DNA of 64,000 nt from contig NW_006763140.1 of NCBI RefSeq assembly GCF_000264905.1, positions 1,123,326-1,187,325 on the forward strand, in the 5' to 3' direction. This DNA is from Stereum hirsutum FP-91666 SS1. Its lineage: Eukaryota; Basidiomycota; Agaricomycetes; Russulales; Stereaceae. The position numbers were made by a program, and so were the translations under genes. Below the pieces are notes generated by a model. It saw only the letters and a program-made list of their open reading frames with translations. It ran no database searches and had not been told where the DNA came from. Of the stretch, positions 25,551 to 35,754 are shown piece by piece; the first letter of the stretch is position 1; each line of letters begins with the position of its first letter.

Positions 25551-25568
25551 CTAGACGGTGCCCGACGA
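25507..25568. repeat. three imperfect copies of the cyclophilin C-terminal/stop segment
   Basis: ACGGTRCCCGRCGA occurs at 25507-25520, 25526-25539 and 25555-25568. The last copy is inside the coding region and encodes the final SSGTV before the stop. The other two lie just downstream in the 3' UTR, and the middle one repeats the CTAG stop context. This looks like local duplication of the gene's last codons. Confidence 0.75.
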
Positions 25569-26436
25569 CGTGATCGTCACCTTTGCCTTCGGTCTTCCAG
25601 AGTCGGTCCCGACGGCCTCGACGGCCTTGACGATATCCAACCCCTCGACGACCTCACCGAACACGACGTGCTTGCCGTCTAGCCAGGACGTGACGACGGT
25701 GGTGATGAAGAACTAGAAGTGGAAGTGGGAGTCAGAGATGATAAGATGTGTTGCGTGGACGAGTGAGATGCGAGAGTTGGAAGGAGGGGAATGGAGATAT
25801 AAGACGGAGACGCACTTGAGAGCCGTTGGTGTTCTTTCCGGCGTTGGCCATAGAGAGGAGACCGGGCTTGGTATGCTTCAACACAAAGTTCTCATCTAAA
25901 CAGACGCACAATACATCATGAATCATCAGCACGTGAACACGATGAACAAAAATAAACCATTATATATATACACACCCTTGAACTTCTCGCCATAAATCGA
26001 CTTTCCGCCCGTGCCGTTATGGTTCGTGAAGTCGCCACCCTGGAGCATGAACTGTCCGACCCACCATCGTCACTTCCTGATCCCCAAGGTGCACACGCGG
26101 AGAAAGAAATCGGACGTACGTTGGGAATGATACGGTGGAAGCCACTTCCCGCATATCCAAACCCGTGCTGCCCAGTCGCCAATTCCCTGAAGTTCTTCGC
26201 AGTCCTCGGGACTACATCATCATAGAGCTTGAACACTATCCTGCCCGAGGGCTTCGAGTCAATCGCGATATCGAACTACGCGTATCAACACCCCATCTCG
26301 TCAGCTTCCCGCACCACACAACGCGTGCTAGCGTCGAGTACTCACGAATACGTTAGACCTGTCATAATCAACATTCGATACGTGCATCAGTAACAGTGCG
26401 AAAAGAATAAGATAACAACGAGCAGAGAGGTTACAT
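25551..26436 (-). CDS. CPR1: cyclophilin A-type peptidyl-prolyl cis-trans isomerase
   Basis: Six exons on minus: 26436-26435, 26358-26346, 26275-26120, 26051-25976, 25895-25816, 25712-25551, giving 162 aa. Active-site blocks are intact: GSGFHRIIP (Arg53), [35 protein letters not shown] and [13 protein letters not shown] (Trp and His). It catalyses proline isomerisation and is the expected cyclosporin A receptor, most likely cytosolic since no signal or targeting sequence is present. Length matches the 162-165 aa norm. The N-terminus MSNVFFD is made only if the ATG is split, AT in exon 1 and G at the start of exon 2. The alternative is an unspliced in-frame ATG 23 bases upstream of the second exon, which would add [10 protein letters not shown]. 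Introns contain TATATATA and are otherwise ordinary GT-AG. Confidence 0.93.
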
Positions 26437-27195
26437 GGGTGTTTTTGCTGCTGATGCTGAGGTGGCGAAGCGACGAAGGAAGGAAGCCATTCGTTTTGTG
26501 GAGAGTCTCTGGTGGACCGTGGACGTCAACGCGCGTAACTTTTTGCCAACGCGCAACAGAGCTCACGCTTTACGTCACGCTTTCCGCCACACGGCTCCCC
26601 GTCGTGGGCCACAACGCAGCGCGTTTGACTCTCGCCCCCGTTTGCAGACTTGCAGTAAAGGTTGACATTAGGAGGTACAAAGTAGGCGTAAGAAAGAATC
26701 GTAACATTTGATTCAGAGTGATGATACCAGTTCATCACGCGAGAGATCAAGAAGTGCTCGTATGAGAGTCCGGAGTATGAGGGGCGCCACCTGCTGCAAC
26801 GTACAAGAAAAAGGTCGTCGATGGAGGGAGGTGCGTATATGAAATGCGGCATAGGGTCATACGGTTATAGCATAGGGGCTCATAACGAGTTGAGAGACGT
26901 ATATGTTGGCCATCTCGACATGGAGATGAATGATCGGAAGATGAGAAACACAAAGAAAGAGCGGCAATTGGGGGGCGTGGATGAATGGGGAGACAATGAT
27001 CAACGCGAAAATAAGGGGACTATGGATAATGCGGGAGAAGATCATATTTGATGGGCAGAATGTCTACAGTTCGTTCTGGCGACGAAGCGGGTGGCAAGGA
27101 TGTTCGCACTGTGAGAGCCCAAGGTAAATTTAGCTTTGGCCTATGAACCGTAATAATGGCGAAGAGCTACGCACAGATTCGTGAAGAGAAGTTGA
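26437..27195. other. intergenic: cyclophilin promoter and DUF262 gene 3' region
   Basis: Between two minus-strand genes. No coding exon is supported. The right part is likely the 3' UTR of the DUF262 gene. Confidence 0.4.
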
Positions 27196-30100
27196 TCAAG
27201 CAGGCAACGGCCTGTCAGTTCTTTCCTTCTTCGTACTGGCCCAGCCATTATCGGATCGACCGGTGTCGGCATCGCGTTCTCGAGACCTGTACGACCCTCT
27301 GCCATAATCAGGGCTCCTCCGGCGGTCATTGCGTCCTCTATCCTCATCCCAGCGCCTCGTATCCCCTCGTCCACGGCCACGATACCCACGTCGGTCTCCA
27401 TAATCACGATCACGATCCTTCCTCAAATCAATCGGGTCATTCCTGCTGCCTCCCCATCCACGCCCGCGATCAGCATCATATCCACGGCCTCTGTCCTCGT
27501 AGTCCCTCCGGCCACGAGTCGGACTGCTCGACGGGTTAGAAGCGGAGAAATCAGAACGATCTCTACGAGAATCGTTGAATCGTGACCTCGAGGACGGCGA
27601 GCGCGGTGCCGGAGACAACCGGTCTCGACGCTCTCGAGGCCCCGATGGGTAGGGGCGGCGGTCACGGTCACGGTCAGAGATGCTGCGTTGTCTTGCGGGA
27701 GGGATGATGTCTTGCACGGAGTCGGGGTCCTGTTTGATGCGGATGGCCGGTGCGGAAGCGGATTGCTGAATTGTCGAGTGCGAAGGGCGAGGAGGGAGAG
27801 AAGTCGAGGAGCCATTGATGTTGTTACCTTGATAGCTAGCCGATTGAGGGTCGCGAAGGTCGCACGACCTTTCCTGTGAATCTGTGCGATAATGCTCGTT
27901 CGTTCCTTGATAAGATTGACCGGGAATTTGTATGCCATTGGCAAGTCCCGCAGCCGTCATAAGGCTCGTTAAAGCCTCTGCTGTAAGGGATGGCGGCTGT
28001 CCCGGTACTTGATTTAGAATTCCGTTCGGCTGGGAAATATGAGGGACCGATGCAGATTGGAAAGGCTGTTGAATGTGCTGCACAGGTGGTGGTGGCTTGG
28101 ATTGTGTCTGTGGGGGCATATGTGTAGGTGGATGAGAGAATGACGGGGACTGCGAAACCGGTGTGATTGGAGAGTGCCTCGGCGTGTCGGAAACACCTTT
28201 CGCTGCCCGAATCGCAGCGAGCCTGTCCGTCTTGACAGGGAAAAAGCTGAACACCTCCGTATCCGGCTCAGCCTTTATTCTCACGGCAGCAGGTTGAGGT
28301 CCAAATTGTCCTGGGTCCGAAGCATTGGGCATTGACTGGGATTGACCGAGGCTGGCAAAAGTTGGTGTGGTTGGTGTCCGAGTAGGTGTCGCGGCCGGAG
28401 TTGCGGATTGAGGAGCGTGTGCAGATGAACCCTGCGACATTTTTGGACTTGGTCGCGAAAGTGACGGGGGAAGGTTTGTATCCACGGGAGGAGGCATGGC
28501 TCGAGAGTTGGGTTTGGGAACAGTCGAACTCACGTTGGCCTGCGCGGGCACTGTAGGTGATGGCAGTGTCACAGTGCTTGACTTCGAGACCCTAGGTATT
28601 TTCGGGTATTTCTTCGCAGGGACCTTCGGTGCATGTTCTTCGGGTTCAACAACTTCCTGCGCTTTCGCAGGTGTTTTGCGCGCTCGTGAAGCGGTAGTAG
28701 TCCGTGTTGTAGAGGTTTTGGGTTTGGCGAGCGGTACCTCCTCTTCATCGTCGCTGGCCTCCACGGGCCGCTTTCTCTTACCTGTTGCTTTCTTGACGGG
28801 TGGAGCTACGGGGCGAGGAACGAGAGCCTTGATGGCCATCTTTTCAGTCTTCGAGGCCTTCTTGAACTTCAATGTTGGTATTTCTTCGTTGATGAACTTG
28901 AACATGACTTGCGCAACGCGCTTGTTCGTGCGGATGTCCTTTTCCTTGCCCCGAATATCTGCTCTCATGGCCTCGACGGCGAGCGATAGCTGCGTCAATG
29001 ATAGGGTCTGGCGGTGAACATATATGAGGAGCCCTATCATGATGAATTCGACCGGTGATATGCGCTGCGGAGTCTGGAATGGTGCATTGTATCGGCTGTC
29101 CTTTGTGAGTAGGAGATAAAGTTGGAACGTGTCCAACACATCGGAGCGCAGCTTCTTTGGGACAGCGAGTGTTTGTGTGAGCCATTTGTCGAGCCCGGGT
29201 GAAACGGGCACTGCAAATGCTGGGTGCCTGTCGATAACGAACACAACTGCTGCGATTCCTTGGAAATCCCGTCCGCGCGATTGACCCCAGTCGAGAGCAT
29301 CGCCAAAACCGTCCTCTTCTCCAAGGATTTGAGTTTCAATTTCCCGGATGAAAGTCGGCCAAGGGCCTGTGATTGCTGCCATCCGCTCTATTTAAAGAAA
29401 AAGTTCTCAGTGATGAATAGTATGAGGTCCGCGATGCAGCAATGGCAAACCTGCAGGAGTAAGAGCTACGCCGAGTTGTACCCGCTTGAAACGCATATAT
29501 TTAGCCAAAGTGGAAATGGTAGCACATATGAGGATATTTACGGACCTGGAAGATCTCACGTTCTTGGTCTCCCGTGAGATCGTGATATTCCATACATACA
29601 ATCTGTTTGTTGGCGAACTGGCTGGCGGTCGATGCGGGGAGAAGTGTCCGTTTACCGGAGCCGATTGACTTGTACCAATACCTCGCACCAGACAATCTGT
29701 GTAGCTGAATGCTTAGCCACAAAAGCCTGGCCCATGATATGAATGACTTACCCATCCTTGTCTGCAGATTTGACGCATAAAGTATGAGCGTTTCTGAACA
29801 AGACCAGGAAGGGGCAGTTACTTACGAGGGATCTAAAGGAATAACATAGTCGTGAGTTACATTTGAAAAGCTCTTCGCTCGTAAAAACACTCACCAGCCC
29901 ATCCATAAACCTAGTGAAGTCAGCGAGCTATAAACAGTGAAGGTCTATGGGATACGCACCGTTGAATTGAAGTCAGCCTCTGCTTTCCGTCAATGCACAC
30001 ACGTTCCTCGGTGCCATCATCTGAATTCTTGACGGCTATCATGCAGGAATCCTATCAGTGATCAACCATCATCGCGCTCTTGTGGGAAGTACCTTCTACG

Positions 30101-30598
30101 CACCAAAGATCACGGGCGGTATATAGTAATTCCCTTGATGAAAAGAAGTTCAGCAAAGCCGCATAGACGCGCCGTGGAATGAATACTTACGGAAGATCGA
30201 GTCCACCAGGCCAATCTGCTTCTCCTCCTTCCAGACCACATCTGTTATATCCCTCAGCATGCAGTTCTCGTGAGACAGGGGGAACACAAGGCGTACCGCG
30301 TTGATAGTCAGGATCTAGGTTGATCGTTCCCTCCACGATTTGCTCTAAATGGAGGGTTCAAATGAGCGGGCAGCGGCTAGAAGCGTTGCGAAGGGGTCAA
30401 GGACTGACCATGCAGAGACCTCGCTGTGTACTGCGCGGTTCGAGGAGGTCGAAGAGCTCCAGTGATAGTGTAGCCGCTTTTATCCTGGAGTTTCTTGGTC
30501 TTTGTTTTCCTTTTTGTCAATTGTGCCAGTGGCACGTACTCATCCTCAGATGAGCTCGTGAGATCTGAGAGGTCGGAGTCACCAAAGTCAAAGGACAT
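27196..30598 (-). CDS. DUF262-domain protein with basic Arg/Ser/Asp-rich C-terminus
   Basis: Eleven exons on minus: 30598-30409, 30344-30297, 30241-30191, 30133-30104, 30035-29960, 29910-29895, 29832-29826, 29761-29752, 29696-29546, 29484-29451, 29387-27196, giving 934 aa. After an acidic start ([20 protein letters not shown]) comes the DUF262 (ParB/sulfiredoxin-like) fold: [41 protein letters not shown], and [20 protein letters not shown]. The IDGKQRL motif matches the IDGQQRL of bacterial DUF262 nucleases. Exons 7 and 8 are microexons of 7 and 10 nt; together with exon 6 (16 nt) they encode the conserved FMDGLIPHKDG step. The last 2.2-kb exon is disordered, Pro/Gln/Ser-rich, then [16 protein letters not shown], like RNA-binding or nuclear proteins. 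Biochemical role in fungi is unknown to me. It starts 281 bases from SMC2, head to head. Confidence 0.9.
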
Positions 30599-30879
30599 GG
30601 CTTGTAGTCGAGGGTCCCGAGTGGGGGAAGGGGGAAAGAGAAGTGGAGGGGGTCCTATCGATGCGAGCTGTTTATATAGCCAACAGGTGTAGGCCTTTCA
30701 AGGGAGGACTGAGTTGGCAGACAAAAAAAGGGCCGGCACTCTGGCACTGGCGGTGTGGCAACGAGGCAAGCGCATTTATTGTCGTCACGTGTGTGTCGCG
30801 GGCCACAAACACGCCGTCACGCGGTCAGCCGCGCCAAAATGAGCGTGTCTGCTCAGACGCGTCTTCCTCACCAACCACG
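30599..30879. promoter_or_regulatory. bidirectional promoter of DUF262 gene and SMC2
   Basis: The two ATGs are 281 bases apart and point away from each other. An ACGCGT (MCB) box lies at 30857-30862, 18 bases before the SMC2 ATG. A GCGCCAAAA element near 30831-30839 (TTTTGGCGC on the other strand) resembles an E2F-type site. Both motif types mark G1/S genes. This is motif-based inference. Confidence 0.5.
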
Positions 30880-33800
30880 ATGCGCATCGAAGAGCTCGTT
30901 CTCGACGGCTTCAAGTCCTACCCCGTTCGAACTGTAATCACCGGATGGGACTCTTCGTTCAATGCTATCACCGGCCTCAATGGCTCGGGCAAGTCTAACA
31001 TCCTCGACGCTATATGCTTCGTTTTGGGAATCACGAACATGACCTCGGTGCGTGACAATATCACGGTCAATATTGTCCGAGCACTAAACGCGTCTACTGA
31101 CCCTTTGTCTACATAGATGCGAGCACAGAACCAACAGGATCTCATATACAAACGTGGCCAAGCTGGAGTGACAAGAGCTAGCGTTACCATCGTCTTCGAC
31201 AACTCGGACAAAGCTGCAAGTCCCCCTGGCTTTCAAGAATATCCCCAGATAACGGTGACCCGTCAGGTACGTATGCATTTTTGTTTTGCGTCAATGTGTG
31301 ATTTTTACGACACGCCGACGCGTTGAATTGAGGGAGAGGCGCAGTCCACACCCTGTCGGTTTGACGACAAGCCCTGAACCTCGATCATTCTGCATATATA
31401 TGCGCCTCTTCTGGATCGTGACTTTCTCTGATCTCTGATCATCTAGATTGCCCTTCCTAACCTCTCGAAGTACCTTCTCAATGGCCACAAGACTCAGCAG
31501 CAAACCGTCCAATCACTTTTCCAGAGCGTGCAGCTCAACATCAACAATCCGAACTTTCTCATCATGCAAGGGCGAATCACCAAGGTTAGGCTACGCGTCA
31601 GAATGTACCACATTTCGCATACTGACCCGCCCGTAGGTCCTCAACATGCGGCCACCTGAGATTCTCGGAATGGTCGAAGAAGCTGCCGGTACCCGCATGT
31701 TCGAGGAACGAAAGGAGAAAGCGATCAAGACAATGGCCAAGAAGGAGAAACGCGTCGAAGAGATCACTTCCCTGCTAAACGAGGAGATCATACCCAAGCT
31801 TGACAAGCTACGACAGGAGAAACGTCAATTCTTGCAGTGGCAGAAAGCGTGCACAGAGCTCGAAAACATCGGACGCAAACTTCGGGCATGGGAATGGACG
31901 GACGCTAACGAACGAGTAGAGCGCAAGGAAGTCGAGATCGAACAGAAGAAGGAAGAGGCGGTGAAGGTGAAGAAGGACAAGGTGAAGATTCTGAAGGAGG
32001 TCGAGGCCGCAGAGAAGGACGCGAAGGAAGTCCAGGCGCAGAGAGATAGGGAGATGAAAAAGGGCGGAAAGTTAAAGAAGATGGAGGAAGAAGTAGCCGC
32101 GCTCGACAAGGAGTTAACGAAGATGCGAACTCAGGTCGAGCTTCAGGAGAAGAGCATCACAGAGGAGGAAGGCAAGGCAGTTGACGCGCGTGATGCTTTG
32201 AAGCTGGTCCGTCCGATCATACTGTCTGATCGCTTACTTCTCACTGACATTGCGTGCAGCTTGAGGACGAGATGGCTCACAAAAAAGCCGAGGTCGAGAA
32301 ACTTACGGCCGCTCATGCGAAGGTCAAGGAGCAGCACAAGACGGCCGAGGATTCCCTTGCAAGCGCGGAGGATCTACTTCAAACGTTGCTCACCGGTCTT
32401 ACTACGGGTGGTACGAAGAACACTGGCGGTGGATACATGGGACAGCTCGCTGATGCGAAGGCTCGCTTGAGCCAGGCGGCGACAGAGGAGGAGCAGAACC
32501 GTGTCAAGTTGGGGATGAGGCAAAAGGAACTCAAGGATTTGGAGGCACGGTGGAAGACCGTCGAGAGAGAAGCCGGAGAAGCGACGCGTAATCTGGACGC
32601 AATGAAGGTCGACGTAGAGAAATGCCGCAAGAAGTTGGCGGAATGTGGCTGGACTGCAGAGAAGGAGCAGGAGCGGGAGACTGCCATCAGGACGGCCAAG
32701 GCGCAGATCGACTCGCTCACGGAGGTACGTTTCCTGTCTTTTAACCTATACCACTCTCTTATGCTGGTCATGTCTAGGAACGCGATCTTGCGAAACAACG
32801 CCTCTCGCAGCTGGACTTCAACTATTCCCTTCCTTATCCAAATTTCGACACCTCCAAGGTCAAGGGCCTCGTGGCCTCTCTGATCTCCTTGGACCCCAAG
32901 GATTACAACAAGGCGACTGCTCTCGAGATCGCCGCTGGCGGGAGGCTCTACAACGTCATCGTCGCGGATGAGAATGTCAGCAAGGATCTGATCAACAAAG
33001 GCCAGCTCAGGAAGCGTGTCACCATTCTTCCTCTGAACAAGATCGACGGCCATGTTGTCCCCATCATGGTGGGTTTCATTACTCCTTTATCGCAGTCCTA
33101 AAAACGCTAGCTCACATCGGACGCCCTCAGAAAGTCAATGCTGCGAAATCCGCACGGCCTGGAAAGACCAACCTTGCCCTCGAACTCGTCGGCTACGACG
33201 CCGAACTCGAGAACGCCATGAAGTTCGTCTTCGGCGGTACCATCGTCTGCGAAGATGCCGAATCAGCGAAATACGTCACTTTCAGTGTTGGTGGTATCCG
33301 TTCCGTGACCCACGCAGGGGATGTCTATGACCCCTCTGGAACGTTAAGTGGGGGAGCTGCGCCTAGTGGCAGCGGCATCCTTGTTCGTGCCCAGGACCTT
33401 CAGGCGGTCGAAAGGAAGTTGAAGGTAGCAAGAAGTCAGTATGACAATCTTCAGCGTGAGGAGCAACGCTTGAGCAACGTGCGCGATGCATGGCGGCAGC
33501 TGTCGAGAGACCTGGAGATCAAGGAGCATCAGCTCAAGCTCTTGGAAGAACAACTCGGCGGCAGCAATGCAAACAGGGTACGTCTTTTTGAACGGTCATA
33601 CCGAAAGCTATAATATTCTTATGTGGGGTATCTTCAGATCAAGTCGCAGATTGAGGAGCTGAAGACCACGATTGCCGAGATCCAGGCGGCACTCGCTGCT
33701 GCCCAGGAGAAACAGAAGGCAGCGAAGGCAGAATGCAAGAAACTCGAAAAAGACATGGAGGAGTTCAAGAACAACAAGGAGGGCAAGACCGAAGAACTCA

Positions 33801-35400
33801 AGGTTAGCTAACCTAGAACTCATGCGCTTTCTCGATAAGTGCGACTAACGTGTCTATTCATAGGCGGACATCCAGAAGCAAAAGGCTGCCCTCCAAAAGC
33901 AGGCCGTCGGTGTCAAGACGAAACAGAAGGACATGGCGGCCGCTACCCTGGAACTTGGTGAGAATTGCTTGCCACCATTTGTCTGCCCTATCCTGACGTT
34001 GCACAGAGGGATTCGAAAAGGATCTCGACAGAGCACGGGAAACGATCGCCTCGACAGACAGCGGAGTTGAAAAACTGCGCAAAGCACTGAAGAAGCTCTC
34101 GGACTCCCTCAAGGAAAGCGAGGTATGTCGCATACATTCACACTTGTATCATAAGACTCATAACCGTGCTCCAGGACGCATATGCAGAAGCGGAACGTCA
34201 ATTGCAGGAAGAACGTGCAAGCCTCAGTCGTTTCGACAATGAGCTCGCGGACCTTGAGCGAGTGATCAAGGCGAAGAAGGAGGCTGCCTCAGAGGCCGAC
34301 CTGAACGTTCAGAAGTTGGAACATGCTCAGCAGGCGCTAACGAAGGAGAAGGAGACTGCTGCCAAGTTCGTCACGAACCTTGAGAAACAGTACGATTGGC
34401 TTGCAGAGGAAAGCCAGTGAGTAGATCCTTGACGAGTTGTTCGCTCTCGGATACTGACGACTAGGCCAGTCTGTTCGGCAAACCCGATACACCGTACCAT
34501 TTCGGCTCCATGGACGTTGGCGCTCTTCAGGCTAGAGCCCAAGAATTGGAACAATACCAGGGCGGCATGAAGAAGAAAGTGAACCCAAAGGTACTCAACA
34601 TGATTGAAAGGTTTGCTCCTCGTGCTGCTCGTGTCGTGTTCTTCACTAACAGATAAATCCAGTGTCGAGAAGCGAGAAGCTGGTTTGAAGGAAAATCTGG
34701 CTAGGGTTAACACAGACAAGACGAAGATCGAAAAGACCATTGGAGAACTGGATCGGTACAAGCGTGAAGCACTTCACACGACGTGGGAGAAAGTGAATGG
34801 GTGCGTCAATTCCAGTTTATTTGTGCAGAAAGTAGACTGACAGTACATCCGTTCAGTGATTTCGGGGGAATCTTCGCAGAACTTCTACCAGGCAACTTCG
34901 CCAAGTTGCAACCTCCAGACGGCCAAGACCTTATGGATGGTCTGGAGATCAAAATCCGTCTCGGCAGCGTCTGGAAGCAAAGCCTGACAGAGCTTAGCGG
35001 AGGTCAACGGTACGCCACGACAGACACTCCTAAATATCTTGATTGTTGACTTACGTCTGTTTCCCTCATCGACATTGTCGACAAATCTTCATCTAGATCT
35101 CTCATTGCTCTCTCACTGATCATGGCTCTCCTGCAGTTCAAACCCGCGCCAGTCTATATCCTCGACGAAATTGATGCCGCCCTTGATCTCTCACATACCC
35201 AGCACATCGGGACGTTATTCCGGACTCGTTTCCGCGGTGCTCAGTTCATTGTTGTCTCCCTCAAAGAAGGCCTTTTCAACAACGCCAATGTCCTCTTCCG
35301 TACACACTTCAGAGACGGCACTAGTATCATCACACGAACGGGAGAAAGGAGTAATTCGACACTGTATGCCAACGAGAGAAATCGAGCGAGAGCTTCATAG
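30880..35400 (+). CDS. SMC2: SMC2, condensin complex ATPase subunit
   Basis: Fifteen exons: 30880-31047, 31117-31266, 31447-31584, 31637-32206, 32260-32724, 32778-33068, 33131-33577, 33638-33802, 33864-33957, 34007-34122, 34175-34416, 34470-34610, 34663-34800, 34857-35009, 35097-35400, giving 1193 aa. N-terminal block: [18 protein letters not shown], Walker [10 protein letters not shown], and [20 protein letters not shown]. Two long coiled coils flank the hinge, whose core is near [19 protein letters not shown] and [18 protein letters not shown]. The C-terminal head has the signature [10 protein letters not shown] and Walker [13 protein letters not shown]. This is a complete condensin SMC2, partner of SMC4 in mitotic chromosome compaction. 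All phases close without adjustment. The only soft junction is exon 11/12, where the acceptor at 34469 was chosen over one at 34464 to keep frame. Confidence 0.97.
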
Positions 35401-35754
35401 AGATGATTGCTGGCTACTCATCTGTCTTTTCGTTTGTGGTCTTTTTTCGTCAGGAATGTAGTTGTTTTGTATTGGTTTCGTCTTTGAGCTCGTTCTTCCA
35501 TGATTTCTCTCTGCCGATTGTGCGCCTGTATCTTGTATCCTCTTCATTTGTTGCTATCTATCATATTCTCTCACACCTGCTATTCATCGGCACCTTTTCA
35601 CGCTCAGCAAAATGAATAGACATTCGAGGAGGCTTGACTACGGCAAAGGAAAAATCAAGAAAGAGTAATAAGACACCAATGTCGTACAGTTGACGTTGGT
35701 CGAAACATCGAGAACATACAACTAACACGTCCAAGACTCGACTTTGCGACATTT
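35401..35754. other. convergent 3' region
   Basis: T-rich sequence follows the SMC2 stop, consistent with a 3' UTR. The protease-like gene ends from the other side. Nothing else is visible. Confidence 0.4.

Noticed and set aside
30880..35400. Assignment as SMC1/3/4 or Rad50
   Set aside because: The [13 protein letters not shown]-terminus, the hinge blocks and the [11 protein letters not shown] sequence are those of SMC2.
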